Shown one piece after another: positions 16,356 to 25,991 of a stretch of 64,000 nt of DNA. Location of the stretch: positions 3,997,080 through 4,061,079 of the forward strand of contig NZ_NKFP01000006.1 in the NCBI RefSeq assembly GCF_002215035.1, given 5' to 3'. This DNA comes from Leptolyngbya ohadii IS1. Its GTDB lineage: Bacteria > Cyanobacteriota > Cyanobacteriia > Elainellales > Elainellaceae. Positions within the stretch are counted from its first letter, which is position 1. Each line of letters begins with the position of its first letter. The notes under the pieces were generated by a model. It ran no database searches. It had not been told where the DNA came from and worked only from the letters and a program-made list of their open reading frames with translations. The position numbers and the translations under genes are program-made.

Positions 16356-17009
16356 AACGTTCAGAAGAATTTAGGAAAACGATCGAGGATGGAATAGGGA
16401 AAGCAGGGTTAAGCTTTAAGGACAATAAAATTAACAGAAAAAATAGATCGGATAGAATCCTATCAATCTGGGTAGAACAAATCCTGAATGGATTACTGGG
16501 TGAATTACTGGATCGCTTTATGAATCAGCGGATTGCCCGATCGATTAATCAAACAGGAGAACTTAAATTCAGTCGCAGCAAACTGGAAAAACCTGTACGA
16601 CTTGCTATGAGGAAGATAACTTGTTTACGCTCCAGTCGAGACATCGTTGCAGTGATTGGGAAAACAGTTGAAACAGTGAGTGAAAAAAGCGAATTAAAAA
16701 ACGATTGAGAATTGAAGGTAAAACGAGACTCGATCCTGCAACCGAATTGGCTGTAGAATCTATCGCCAGGAGAATCATAGTACTTTTGTACTTTATTTAG
16801 TACATTTGTACTGCAAACGATGGAAAAAGTAAAGGGGTCAGCTTAGAAATGCAAATTTTTTTGAATTGATTTCCTCGGTTTTCTTCCGGAACACCCTGAC
16901 TCTGCGGTGTATTTTCCAGGATGAATTTGTGGACTAGGGTCTAGTCCGGGTCGATCGCTAGGGTCGATCGATTGGTACAGTAGAGCGGAAGTCAGGTCAT
17001 TACAGAGCT
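16356..17009. other. Intergenic region carrying the LexA-type boxes
   Basis: 654 bp without a convincing gene. A 62-codon open frame at 16520-16708 has no family features and was not accepted. The tandem boxes at 16779-16812 are the only recognisable signal; they lie about 200 bp before the kinase and about 420 bp before the membrane-protein gene on the other strand. Confidence 0.45.
16779..16812. promoter_or_regulatory. Two tandem LexA (SOS) box-like palindromes
   Basis: AGTACTTTTGTACT (16779-16792) and AGTACATTTGTACT (16799-16812) are separated by six bases, so their centres are 20 bp apart. Both fit RGTACNNNDGTWCB, the LexA-binding consensus reported for Anabaena. Spacing of about two helical turns would place two dimers on one face. 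The target could be either the kinase gene (plus) or the membrane gene (minus). Confidence 0.6.
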
Positions 17010-18635
17010 ATGCACACGCTGATTGGCAAACGGCTGCAAGGCGGCAAATACACGCTGGATCAGGTGATCGGTCAGGGGGGCTTTGGCATCACCTTCCGGG
17101 CAACCCATCACCTGCTGGGGCAAACGGTCGTGATCAAAACGCTGAACGGAATGGCTGGACTCGATCCCCAAAAATTCGACCAGCTTCAGCGACGATTCCA
17201 GGATGAAGCTCGTCGGCTTGCCCTCTGCCTGCACCCCAACATCGTGCGCGTCAACGATTTCTTTCTGGAAGATGGCTTGCCCTATCTGGTAATGGACTAC
17301 GTGCCGGGGCAAACCCTGCAAGACATTGTTTTCCCGGATCGTCCCCTGCCGGAAGCGATCGCCGTTCACTACATTCGGCAAATTGGGGATGCGCTGCGCG
17401 TCGTTCACGCCAACGGACTGCTGCACCGGGACGTCAAACCGGAAAATATTATTTTGAAGCAGGGCACTCAGCAGGTGATTCTGATTGACTTCGGCATCGC
17501 CCGCGAATTCACCTCCGATCGCCCCCAAACCCACACCAGCTTTTTGTCCGCCGGATACGCGCCGATCGAGCAGTATTTCTCCCAGGAAAAGCGAACGCCC
17601 GCTACGGATGTCTATGGCTTGGCAGCAACCCTTTATGCCCTGCTAACCGCTCATGTGCCTGTGGCTTCGGTTTTGCGCGATCGTCAGCCCATGCCTGCCC
17701 CGAAGGATCTGCGTCCCGAACTCAGCACGACTGTCAATCAAGGCGTGATGCGCGGTATGGCAGTAGAAGTCCAGTATCGTCCTGAGACGATCGATCAATG
17801 GCTGGCGCTTCTACCGGGGGTGACGGCAGCTCAGATGAATGAAGCAACCCTGCATCAGGCAGAATTGTATCCCTCACCGTCTCCCTACCCGGCACCCGGA
17901 ATCGTTCCCCCTCCTGTTCAACCGCCCTCCCCGACCTCAGCCGCGACCATAGCAGTAGCTCCCAAGCGTCCCGCAACCGTCACACCTACGATGGCTTCTC
18001 CAGGCAATGCCGGAGGAAATCACAGAGGAAATCACAGAGGAAATCACAGAGAGACTGTGCCCCATGCAGCCTCCCGCTCTGCCTCCAGCGGTCTGATTTG
18101 GGCAGGGATTGGATTAGCAGCCCTTCTGGGCATTATTGTGGGAGCCTTGGCAATCATCCTGCGAAACCCGCAATCCGCGCCTTCACAGACGATCGAAACT
18201 GCCCCCCTTCCGGCACAAACTCCGGCTGAGCAGATCGATCCCCCCTCCCGCCCCGAAGTTTCGCCTGACCCAGCGGAATCTCCTTCCCCGGAGGCAAGCC
18301 CCAGTCCCTCGCCAGAAGCTAGCCCCAGTCCCTCGCCAGAGACAAGCCCCTCCCCCATTGAGCCTGCTGAGCCTGCTGAACCCGATGAGCCTGCTGAACC
18401 GGAACCCCCGGCGGCATCCGAAGCCGATTCCCAGCCCCCCAGCTCTCCATCTCCTCAACCCTCCAGCCCTCCAGCCCCCACACCCGAAGCCGATTCCAAC
18501 CCACCAATCGCCGAACCCCCACCCCCAGTCGAGAAACCCGTCCGCGAAAATTCACCCATTTCAGAGCCGCCGCCCATCCAGAATCGCTCAACGGAGGGCA
18601 TTGCCGAACCGCCACCCAAGCTACCGCAGCAGTAG
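17010..18635 (+). CDS. Membrane-anchored Ser/Thr protein kinase with Pro/Ser/Glu-rich tail
   Basis: 541 residues. The Hanks-type kinase domain (about 1-275) has the Gly-rich loop GQGGFGITF, Lys43 in VVIK, catalytic HRDVKPEN (Asp141, Asn146) and IDFG (Asp160). All catalytic residues are present. A linker with three GNHR repeats (from 15-bp DNA repeats near 18010) leads to one membrane helix ([20 protein letters not shown]). The remaining 160 residues are low-complexity, [13 protein letters not shown] and [11 protein letters not shown], presumably outside the membrane. It is a signalling kinase of unknown substrate; a PP2C phosphatase is encoded about 3 kb away. Confidence 0.92.
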   Translation: MHTLIGKRLQGGKYTLDQVIGQGGFGITFRATHHLLGQTVVIKTLNGMAGLDPQKFDQLQRRFQDEARRLALCLHPNIVRVNDFFLEDGLPYLVMDYVPGQTLQDIVFPDRPLPEAIAVHYIRQIGDALRVVHANGLLHRDVKPENIILKQGTQQVILIDFGIAREFTSDRPQTHTSFLSAGYAPIEQYFSQEKRTPATDVYGLAATLYALLTAHVPVASVLRDRQPMPAPKDLRPELSTTVNQGVMRGMAVEVQYRPETIDQWLALLPGVTAAQMNEATLHQAELYPSPSPYPAPGIVPPPVQPPSPTSAATIAVAPKRPATVTPTMASPGNAGGNHRGNHRGNHRETVPHAASRSASSGLIWAGIGLAALLGIIVGALAIILRNPQSAPSQTIETAPLPAQTPAEQIDPPSRPEVSPDPAESPSPEASPSPSPEASPSPSPETSPSPIEPAEPAEPDEPAEPEPPAASEADSQPPSSPSPQPSSPPAPTPEADSNPPIAEPPPPVEKPVRENSPISEPPPIQNRSTEGIAEPPPKLPQQ

Positions 18636-18751
18636 TCGTCAAAATCCTTAGGCGGGAATCCCTATCCCTCAGGCAGGAGTGGGTAAGCTAAACCATAGAT
18701 AGACGGTTTCTTGCAGCTTCAAGATTTAAATTAACAACTGCAAACTGACCT

Positions 18752-19351
18752 ATGACTTCCTGGCGCGATCGACTTAACCGCATGAGCGGTAAAACGCAAA
18801 TCACTGTTTGTCGGATCTTCGTTCACCTGGCTGGACGGGAAGTGGCTCCCCTGTTGGGCGTGTTAAATCAGGCTGCACAGGATGCCATTGACTCTGAAGG
18901 CGAGATGCAGGCGTTGGGAGAAGGATTGGTCGCAATCTGCGAATCCCTGCTGCAATACGACGAATACTGGCAATCGGCAGCGAACGAAGGTGATGTCTTC
19001 TGGAATGAAGGTGACGCAGACGATTACGTGACGGAACTGTTTACGGATTCCGCCCAGCGTTATGGCACTGCCAGAGAGAGCGATCTGGACAACGAAGAGG
19101 ACGAACTGCTGCTTCCCGTCACGGAAAATCTGGTGGTGATGCTGACCGTTGCCTACGAAGGATCTGCCGATGCGCTGGAAACCGATCTGGCAAACATGAG
19201 CGCCCTTCGCGCCGGATTGAAGACGCTGATTAACTTGCACTATGCTGGACGATTGAGGGCAATTCAGGTTCATTTCTCGCCCGCTCGTCTGGGCGACGAA
19301 TTGACTGCCGATCAAATGTTGCTTAATTTTCCAGAACTGGTGCCGCTATGA
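18752..19351 (+). CDS. DUF1517 soluble-domain protein
   Basis: 199 residues. The fold pattern matches the C-terminal domain of cyanobacterial DUF1517 proteins: an N-terminal ITVCRIFVHLAGREVAPLL helix, a LLQYDEYW segment, LPVTENLVVMLTVAYEG, and the closing DELTADQMLLNFPEL. The N-terminal membrane/Gly-rich part usual in that family is missing. The function is unknown; DUF1517 proteins are associated with thylakoid or membrane fractions. The stop overlaps the next start by 4 bp (ATGA), so the two are co-translated. Confidence 0.75.
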   Translation: MTSWRDRLNRMSGKTQITVCRIFVHLAGREVAPLLGVLNQAAQDAIDSEGEMQALGEGLVAICESLLQYDEYWQSAANEGDVFWNEGDADDYVTELFTDSAQRYGTARESDLDNEEDELLLPVTENLVVMLTVAYEGSADALETDLANMSALRAGLKTLINLHYAGRLRAIQVHFSPARLGDELTADQMLLNFPELVPL

Positions 19352-20322
19352 GTATTACCCTGCAACCTTTTTTGAGGCGTATGCTTCGCAAACTTTTGAT
19401 CGTTTCGATGACGTTTAGCCTTGCCTGGACTGCGGCAGCCTGTACCGCTCCATTTGACGCAACGGCAGACCGATCGCAGCCCACCCAAACCCAGCCCGCA
19501 CCGCAGGCAGCTCCTCAGAATAATCTGTCTGATGGGGATTATCCTGTGCAGCAGGCAACCTACGACGACAGCATTGGCGAATATTCCGTCATGCTGTTGA
19601 ACACCCGTGCTGGCGAATCCTCGATTTATCGCTCGACCAACCTACCGCTGGCACGCCTCACCGACGAGCAAATTAAGGCGGGACAAAAGAGCTTTCTCAA
19701 GGTCGAAAACGGTGAACCTGCGCTGTACCTGTCCGAAGATTTCCGGATTGAGTACGTGCACAACGTCACCGAAACCCAGCAGAATCCGCAGACCGGACAG
19801 CCCGAAGTGGTAGTGGTTCGTCAGGAATCGAGCTTCTGGACTCCCTTTGCAGGTGCGCTGGCAGGTCAGGCATTAGGCAGTCTGTTGTTCCGCCCCACCT
19901 ACTATTTCCCGCCCGTTTACCAGCCCGGACTTCCCCTGGTGGGTTATGGTGGCTATGGCAACAGCTATGGCGCAGCCATTAACCAGTATCAGCGACGCTA
20001 CCAGGCTCCGCCGATCGAAGTTCGCAACCGTCAGGCACTCCGCACCACGGGTCAGCTGAGAACGCCCTCGGTGAATTCCCCCGTCCGCACCTCCAACCGG
20101 ACTGCAAATCGATCGTCGGGCGGTGGCTTTAGCTCCAGCAATCTGCGTCGGGCAAATCGATCGACGGGTTCGGGCTACGGCAACAGCAACCTCCAGCGAT
20201 CGAACCGGACTTCTCCCAGCTATCAGCGCCCCAATCCCAGCTTTGGTAGTAAGCGCAGCCCCAGCGGGTTTGGCAGCGGTCGCAGTTTGGGTGGACGGCG
20301 ATCGGGTGGTAGAAGACGCTAA
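19348..20322 (+). CDS. Secreted or lipoprotein-like protein with Ser/Arg/Gly-rich tail
   Basis: 324 residues. The N-terminal basic-hydrophobic segment ends in AWTAAAC, a weak lipobox with Ala at -3, then an acidic, Gln/Pro-rich stretch. The middle (about 65-165) is a compact domain (GEYSVMLLNTRAGESSIY). A hydrophobic GALAGQALGSLLF segment follows. The last 110 residues are Ser/Arg/Asn/Gly repeats such as SNLRRANRSTGSGYGNSNLQ, likely disordered and basic. It is co-translated with the DUF1517 gene. No known family is recognised; the envelope is the likely location. Confidence 0.7.
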   Translation: MSITLQPFLRRMLRKLLIVSMTFSLAWTAAACTAPFDATADRSQPTQTQPAPQAAPQNNLSDGDYPVQQATYDDSIGEYSVMLLNTRAGESSIYRSTNLPLARLTDEQIKAGQKSFLKVENGEPALYLSEDFRIEYVHNVTETQQNPQTGQPEVVVVRQESSFWTPFAGALAGQALGSLLFRPTYYFPPVYQPGLPLVGYGGYGNSYGAAINQYQRRYQAPPIEVRNRQALRTTGQLRTPSVNSPVRTSNRTANRSSGGGFSSSNLRRANRSTGSGYGNSNLQRSNRTSPSYQRPNPSFGSKRSPSGFGSGRSLGGRRSGGRRR

Positions 20323-20347
20323 GGCTCTTCAAAAAATCTATTGCAAC

Positions 20348-21370
20348 CTATTGCAGTAAAAGTTCTCCCGCCCCCGGTACGACCTCTCCGATCGTCCAGG
20401 CGGGAATTTGCTGTGCCTGAAAATGTGCCAAAGTGCGATCGACCTGATCGGGAGCGACCAGCACCACGAAGCCAATGCCCATGTTGAAGGTGTTGAACAT
20501 CTCCAGGCGATCGACCTGTCCCTGAGTCATCAGCCACTTAAAAATCGGCACAACGTCCCAGCTCTGGGAATTCACCTGAATCGATTGATTCGCTCCCAGA
20601 CAGCGGGGCAGATTTTCCGGCAGTCCGCCTCCGGTAATATGTGCCATGCCGTGAATTTCCAGACCCGATCGCAGGGCAGACAGGATGGGCTTGACGTAAA
20701 TTCGGGTAGGCGTGAGTAATTCCTCGCCCAGGGTTTTGCCTTGCAGCAGTTCGGGGCGATCGTTAAGGGACTGTCCCGTGACTTCAACAATTTTCCGTAC
20801 CAGGCTGAAGCCATTGCTATGCACGCCCTGACTGGCTAAACCGATCGCCACATCGCCTATCTGAACTCGCGATCCGTTAAGGATCTGGCTTTTTTCCACA
20901 ATCCCGACGCAGAAGCCCGCCAGGTCGTATTCCCCCGGCTGATAAAATCCCGGCATCTCCGCAGTTTCGCCGCCCAGCAAGGCACAGCCTGCCTGCTGAC
21001 AGCCTTCCGTAATGCCCGAAACGACTTCCGCCAACTGATCCTGATTCAGCTTCCCGGTTGCCAGATAGTCCAGGAAAAACAGCGGCTCTGCGCCGGAGGT
21101 CAGCACATCATTGACACACATCGCCACCAAATCAACGCCCACAGTGTTATGGCGATCGCACTGATGCGCCAGCTTCAGCTTCGTGCCTACCCCATCGGTG
21201 CCAGAGACTAACACAGGCTCCCGGTAGCCGCTCGGCAGTTCAAAGAAACCGCTGAATCCCCCCAATCCGCCTAACACTTCGGGGCGAAAGGTGCGCTCGA
21301 CCATTGTGCGAATTTGCTGCACAAATGCCCGCCCTGCTTCTACGTCAACCCCTGCCTGTCGATAGTCCAT
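20348..21370 (-). CDS. purM: Phosphoribosylformylglycinamidine cyclo-ligase
   Basis: 340 residues, the normal AIR synthetase length. The start [13 protein letters not shown] is characteristic, followed by [45 protein letters not shown], and [17 protein letters not shown]. It catalyses ATP-dependent ring closure of FGAM to AIR in purine synthesis. The enzyme acts as a cytosolic dimer. The gene is a single unit converging on the secreted-protein gene with a 25-bp gap. Confidence 0.96.
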   Translation of the reverse strand: MDYRQAGVDVEAGRAFVQQIRTMVERTFRPEVLGGLGGFSGFFELPSGYREPVLVSGTDGVGTKLKLAHQCDRHNTVGVDLVAMCVNDVLTSGAEPLFFLDYLATGKLNQDQLAEVVSGITEGCQQAGCALLGGETAEMPGFYQPGEYDLAGFCVGIVEKSQILNGSRVQIGDVAIGLASQGVHSNGFSLVRKIVEVTGQSLNDRPELLQGKTLGEELLTPTRIYVKPILSALRSGLEIHGMAHITGGGLPENLPRCLGANQSIQVNSQSWDVVPIFKWLMTQGQVDRLEMFNTFNMGIGFVVLVAPDQVDRTLAHFQAQQIPAWTIGEVVPGAGELLLQ

Positions 21371-21473
21371 TGCTTACTCACCTGCCGTTCTTGCAGATGA
21401 TTATTGTACTGGCGATCGGGCTGTTGCGATCGGGTTTCGCCCTCACCCTGACTTCCTGGGCAGTCTTACCCTG

Positions 21474-23474
21474 TTATTCCCGATCCCCCGGCAACACCTG
21501 ATCGATCGTCTGCTGGAAACCAGCCGGATCAGCGACTCTCCAGATGCCCAACCCGATCGCCCCAGCCGTGAGCAGCGTTGCAATGAGACCGATCGCCACC
21601 AGCCAGGGACGGGGAGGATCGATTTGAGTCGGGGGAGACGGAGGCGCATATTCGTCGTAGAGCAGTGCCCTGGAGGATTCGGCAAGGTCAGTTTCGGGGG
21701 TAATTTCGGGCAGGGCAACGGACTGGGAATCGATCGCTGGACGTGGCTCGTAAAGCTGGATTGTAGGATTAATCTGGCAGTGCATCAAGACGATCGAGGC
21801 ATTGTCATGTCCGTTTTGCTCGTTGGCGATCGTAATCCACTGTTCAACGGCAGATTCAAGGGTGAGTTTGCCGCGCATCACTTCGCGAGAAATGGCTTCC
21901 CAGGATTGTTCGACCCGCTGGTAGTCGCTTAGCCCATCGGAGCAGAGCAGCAGCAGGCTATCCTCTTCCACAATGAGCCGCTGAACGGTAATTTGCAATG
22001 TGTCTGCATCGCGAGTGCCGAGCGCTTGAATTAATGCCGCCGCATCCGATCGCTGCCGTGCCTCCCGGTAAAGACTCCGCCCCAGCCGAACTTCCCGCAC
22101 CGCTACATCGTCATCCACCGTCAGCCGTAAACAGGACTGGGAGTTAAACAAATAGGCGCGGCTATCGCCCACATGAACGATGTACAGCTCGTGGGAATTG
22201 CTGCCCGTAGGAAGCGTTTGGGAGACTTTCTGCGGAACCTGTAACGCCATCACTAAGGTCGTGCCCATCCGCTGCCGCATCGATCGTCCCTGAGCATCAT
22301 TTTGGGCAGCGATCTGGTTATTCACCACCCGCACCACGCCCGTTAGCTGCTCGGCAATCACCGCAGGCGACAAGACTTCCGTTTCCTCTGCAATTTCAGC
22401 AAAGAAGGCTTGCAGCAGAGACTTTAGCGATCGCACTGCCAACTGACTGGCAACCTCACCGCCCTCATGTCCGCCCACCCCATCACAGACGATCGCCACG
22501 TAGGGCATCAGACCGTCGTTAGTAGGCAGCTGAAACTGATCGGGATAGCAGGTGTCTTCGTTGTGGGTGCGCTGAGGTCCGGTAGTCGTCGATCCGGCGA
22601 TCGTCAGTTTGAGGGGAAGCTGTGCCGCCTGTTCCAGGAGCAGGGTGTTGAGCTGGTAGGCAATTGGCTCGACGTCCTGGAGTTCTGGATTCGTGAAGGT
22701 TTGCATCTCCTGACAAAGGGCTTGCAGCGATTCCCGAACTTCCGGCTGGGCGATTTCGACCCACGATTGCCAGAACTGTCCTAAATCCGCCAGAGTGGGC
22801 GCGTGAACAGAGGAATTCACGGGAGCCTCCAGATTGGGAGCTTCAAGTTCAGGGTCAATCCCAGGGGCTTCGGTGACAGCCACCGCAATTTCATCAGCAA
22901 TGAGTTCTCGCAGGCGAATCCGCCAACCCTCGACCCGCAAATTCTCCGCCACCAGCAAACTGCGCGTAACTCCCTGACGCTGGAGCGGCTGCCACAGATC
23001 CAGCATTTGCCAGAACCAGTAGAGCTGACGCACCGGACTCACGCTCGACCAAAGAGATTCCACGGCAGGCAGCAGCACCCCATCCGAGCTAATTGGGGCA
23101 TTCTCCAGCAGCAGAATCGGCGGCACGTCCTGTTTTTGAGAGTACAGGTCATACAGTCCGGGCAGATGCAGACGATCGGTATAGAGATGCAGGTAGGGCA
23201 GCGCCGCATCGGGCAGTTCCAGCGACGAGTCCGGTAATTGGGCAGGCTGTGTGTCCAGCCAAATTCGAGAACTCACCACCGCATAGCGTCCCCCCACGAT
23301 CGCCCCCACAGGCGCATCTTCCGCCGTTGCCCCCACCACCCAAAGGTATTGACGCACTAACGGAGTCTGACACTTTTCACACTGCCGCTCGTCCCCCCTG
23401 TTTGGATGACGGCACTCCGGATTGGAACACTGAATCTGCATCATCTGCATCGTCTGCATAACAGCACTACTCAT
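21474..23474 (-). CDS. PP2C-family Ser/Thr phosphatase with zinc-ribbon and C-terminal membrane helix
   Basis: 666 residues from MSSAVMQTMQ; the frame extends 26 codons upstream but reads as non-coding. Four Cys (CSNPEC...CEKC) form a zinc ribbon near the N-terminus. A region resembling a degenerate kinase-like module (about 60-290) precedes the PP2C domain, which has THNEDTCY, CDGVGGHEGGEVAS, HVGDSRAYL, CSDGLSDY and GHDNASIVL, covering the metal-binding Asp residues. A single membrane helix (WLVAIGLIATLLTAGAIG) lies near the end. It should dephosphorylate Ser/Thr targets and may oppose the kinase at 17010; that pairing is inference. Confidence 0.9.
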   Translation of the reverse strand: MSSAVMQTMQMMQIQCSNPECRHPNRGDERQCEKCQTPLVRQYLWVVGATAEDAPVGAIVGGRYAVVSSRIWLDTQPAQLPDSSLELPDAALPYLHLYTDRLHLPGLYDLYSQKQDVPPILLLENAPISSDGVLLPAVESLWSSVSPVRQLYWFWQMLDLWQPLQRQGVTRSLLVAENLRVEGWRIRLRELIADEIAVAVTEAPGIDPELEAPNLEAPVNSSVHAPTLADLGQFWQSWVEIAQPEVRESLQALCQEMQTFTNPELQDVEPIAYQLNTLLLEQAAQLPLKLTIAGSTTTGPQRTHNEDTCYPDQFQLPTNDGLMPYVAIVCDGVGGHEGGEVASQLAVRSLKSLLQAFFAEIAEETEVLSPAVIAEQLTGVVRVVNNQIAAQNDAQGRSMRQRMGTTLVMALQVPQKVSQTLPTGSNSHELYIVHVGDSRAYLFNSQSCLRLTVDDDVAVREVRLGRSLYREARQRSDAAALIQALGTRDADTLQITVQRLIVEEDSLLLLCSDGLSDYQRVEQSWEAISREVMRGKLTLESAVEQWITIANEQNGHDNASIVLMHCQINPTIQLYEPRPAIDSQSVALPEITPETDLAESSRALLYDEYAPPSPPTQIDPPRPWLVAIGLIATLLTAGAIGLGIWRVADPAGFQQTIDQVLPGDRE

Positions 23475-23786
23475 TGCAACAACAATCTCACACCCAAGCT
23501 CACGTACCCAACCTGTCCCTACGGTTGCACAGGCGTTACGCTGCGCTAACACATCCTACGTCCCGCCCACCCATCCACTCATCCACCCATCTTCCTATCT
23601 CCCCATCCACCCAACCCACCCCATAGGGTAATTCCCCTGGGCAGCAAAACAACCCTCAAGCTAGGATAGATTCGTTCTTGTATATCGTGTGATCTCCGTG
23701 CTGGCAAGCTGTTTTCGCAACAAATCTTGATTTTTTTGTCAGTCGGGTTTAGACGATCGCATTACCGGAGGATTCATCAGAAGAAT
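23475..23786. other. Divergent promoter region with C-rich low-complexity DNA
   Basis: 312 bp between the phosphatase and NfeD genes. The stretch 23560-23625 repeats CCACTCATCC/CCCATC words, a low-complexity type also present near 9440, 10955, 32030 and 50630. No gene is seen. Confidence 0.5.
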
Positions 23787-24218
23787 ATGTCGCTCAGTCT
23801 TCCTATGCTGTGGCTGATTGCGGGTCTGATTCTGTGCGTGCTGGAATTTGTCCTCCCAACAGCCTTTGTTGAGTTAACGATGGGGATCAGCGCAATTATC
23901 GTGGCGATCGTGGCGCGACTCGTGCCTAATCTGATCCTTCAGGTCGTCCTCTGGCTGATTCTCTCCGTGGTGCTAACGCTGCTGGTGCGTCGTCTGCTGC
24001 CCAGCAAAACCCACCACACCATCCAGGACTCCCGCGAAGCGCAAACCCTCACCGCCATTCTGCCAGGACAAACCGGACGGGTGATCTACGAGGGCAACTC
24101 CTGGCAAGCCCGCTGCGAAGACGAAGGCATGACCATCGCGCCAAATCAGCGAGTGTATGTGGTCGATCGCCGGGGGACGACATTGATTGTGATTCCGGAG
24201 AGTTTGTTGCGACCTTAA
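23787..24218 (+). CDS. NfeD family membrane protein
   Basis: 143 residues from MSLSLPML. Two to three membrane helices occupy residues 1-70 (LWLIAGLILCVLEFVLPTAF), followed by a small OB-fold domain with GQTGRVIYEGNSWQARCED, typical of short NfeD proteins. NfeD proteins are encoded beside stomatins and are thought to assist membrane quality control. The stomatin gene does follow on the same strand, but a rearranged segment of about 800 bp separates them. The start lies 14 bases after a GGAGG-like site, longer than usual. Confidence 0.85.
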   Translation: MSLSLPMLWLIAGLILCVLEFVLPTAFVELTMGISAIIVAIVARLVPNLILQVVLWLILSVVLTLLVRRLLPSKTHHTIQDSREAQTLTAILPGQTGRVIYEGNSWQARCEDEGMTIAPNQRVYVVDRRGTTLIVIPESLLRP

Positions 24219-24233
24219 GGGAAGCAGGGGAGA
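24018..24233 (+). repeat. Direct repeat: 3' end of NfeD gene, duplicated at 24490-24705
   Basis: 216 bp covering the last 67 codons of NfeD and 15 bp beyond are repeated 472 bp downstream, identical as far as I can read. The second copy has no start and is a gene fragment. Its left boundary falls in ACCATCCA, shared with the inverted segment that precedes it. Confidence 0.85.
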
Positions 24234-24468
24234 AGGGAGCAAGGGAGCGGGGGAGAGAAGTCCACCACTTTTTTGGGTTGTGAGGTAAACCATCCATGTT
24301 TGGGTTTCTAGGGGAACAATAAGCGGAGCGATCGGGAGTTTAAGAAATTTGGACTGTCGCTTTTGATTCATTAAGTTAAGAAGTTGTTGGGCGATTTGCC
24401 CAGAGCGGTTGCACAAAGCGATCGAGCAAGGGACCTCTCTCTGTAACAAAGCAACCCAAGTAAACCAT
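24222..24468. repeat. Left arm of about 247-bp inverted repeat (right arm 24730-24977)
   Basis: This stretch is the near-exact reverse complement of 24730-24977; I see only two or three differences, near 24432. The arms flank the second copy of the NfeD tail, giving the order tail - inverted B - tail - B. The right arm lies directly before the stomatin coding region. Neither arm encodes a recognised protein. Confidence 0.85.
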
Positions 24469-24900
24469 CTTTTTTGGGTTGTGAGGTAAACCATCCAGGA
24501 CTCCCGCGAAGCGCAAACCCTCACCGCCATTCTGCCAGGACAAACCGGACGGGTGATCTACGAGGGCAACTCCTGGCAAGCCCGCTGCGAAGACGAAGGC
24601 ATGACCATCGCGCCAAATCAGCGAGTGTATGTGGTCGATCGCCGGGGGACGACATTGATTGTGATTCCGGAGAGTTTGTTGCGACCTTAAGGGAAGCAGG
24701 GGAGAGTGGATGTGGGACAGGGATAAGACATGGTTTACTTGGGTTGCTTTGTTACAGAGAGAAGACCCTTGCTCGATCGCTTTGTGCAACCGCTCTGGGC
24801 AAATCGCCCAACAACTTCTTAACTTAATGAATCAAAAGCGACAGTCCAAATTTCTTAAACTCCCGATCGCTCCGCTTATTGTTCCCCTAGAAACCCAAAC

Positions 24901-25920
24901 ATGGATGGTTTACCTCACAACCCAAAAAAGTGGTGGACTTCTCTCCCCCGCTCCCTTGCTCCCTTCTCCCCTGCTCCCTGCCCCCTCTCTCTGGGCGGTG
25001 CTGCTGTAGCGGGTTCTGTGCGAATCGTGAACCAGGGGAACGAGGCTCTGGTGGAGCGACTGGGCAGCTATAACCGGAAGCTTTCGCCCGGTCTAAACTT
25101 CACGGCTCCCTTTATCGATCGCGTTGCTTATCAGGAGACGATTCGGGAAAAAGTGCTGGATATTCCGCCGCAGACTTGCATTACGCGGGACAACGTTTCG
25201 ATTACGGCGGATGCAGTGGTGTACTGGCGGATTGTCGATATGGAACGCGCTTATTACAAGGTGCAGAATCTCCAGTCGGCAATGGTGAATCTGGTACTGA
25301 CCCAAATTCGATCGGAGCTGGGCAAACTGGAACTGGACGAAACCTTTACGGCACGATCGGAAATTAACGAGGTGCTGCTGCGCGATCTGGACATTGCGAC
25401 TGACCCCTGGGGCGTGAAAGTAACCCGCGTGGAGCTGCGGGACATTATCCCCTCGAAGGCGGTTCAGGAATCGATGGAGCTGCAAATGGCAGCGGAGCGT
25501 CGCAAGCGGGCATCAATTCTCACGTCAGAAGGCGATCGCGAGTCAGCAGTAAACTCTGCTAAGGGCAAAGCCGAGGCACAAATCCTGGATGCGGAAGCTC
25601 AGCAAAAATCGATGCTGCTGCGGGCAGAAGCGGAACAGAAAGCGATCGTCCTGCGTGCCCAGGCAACCCGTCAGGAACAGGTGCTGAAGGCACAGGCAAC
25701 CGCTGAGGCGCTGCAAATTATCGGCAAAACCCTACAATCCGACCCCAACGCCCGTGAAGCGCTGCAATTCCTGATGACGCAGAACTATATGGACATGGGC
25801 AAGACGATCGGCACCAGCGACAGCAGCAAAGTGATGTTTGTCGATCCGCGCAGCATCGCCGCCTCGGTGGAAAGTATCCGCGCCATGATTTCAGACGATC
25901 GATCGAACGGCAAAGCCTGA
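24901..25920 (+). CDS. Stomatin/SPFH (slipin-like) protein with disrupted N-terminus
   Basis: From [24 protein letters not shown] onward this is a full SPFH protein: [16 protein letters not shown], the [23 protein letters not shown] signature, then a long helical stretch rich in Ala/Glu/Gln (about 195-265). Such proteins form large rings at the membrane. The expected N-terminal membrane segment is mostly replaced by low-complexity SPAPCPLSL-type residues from the inverted-repeat arm. The Met at 24901 lies in that arm, so the native start appears lost. A GTG at about 25019 (SVRIV) would give a soluble protein. NfeD lies upstream. Confidence 0.8.
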   Translation: MDGLPHNPKKWWTSLPRSLAPFSPAPCPLSLGGAAVAGSVRIVNQGNEALVERLGSYNRKLSPGLNFTAPFIDRVAYQETIREKVLDIPPQTCITRDNVSITADAVVYWRIVDMERAYYKVQNLQSAMVNLVLTQIRSELGKLELDETFTARSEINEVLLRDLDIATDPWGVKVTRVELRDIIPSKAVQESMELQMAAERRKRASILTSEGDRESAVNSAKGKAEAQILDAEAQQKSMLLRAEAEQKAIVLRAQATRQEQVLKAQATAEALQIIGKTLQSDPNAREALQFLMTQNYMDMGKTIGTSDSSKVMFVDPRSIAASVESIRAMISDDRSNGKA

Positions 25921-25962
25921 TTTAGGTAAACCCTCAGCTAGGAACAAGTGCAACATTCCATA

Positions 25963-25983
25963 GGGGCGGTTTGCGGACTGCCC
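25963..25983. terminator. Candidate bidirectional terminator or dispersed hairpin
   Basis: GGGGCGGTTTGCGGACTGCCC forms an imperfect stem between the convergent stomatin and transglutaminase genes and is followed on the plus strand by TGATTCTTTT. It is a member of the hairpin family also at 6931 and 42901. Confidence 0.45.
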
Positions 25984-25991
25984 TGATTCTT

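Noticed and set aside
16520-16708. 62-codon open frame between a membrane gene and the kinase
   Set aside because: Basic, with no ribosome site or family; kept only as a note because of the nearby LexA boxes.
24710-25009. Open frame in the right inverted arm as a mobile-element gene
   Set aside because: No transposase motif; the arms are explained as duplicated intergenic DNA.
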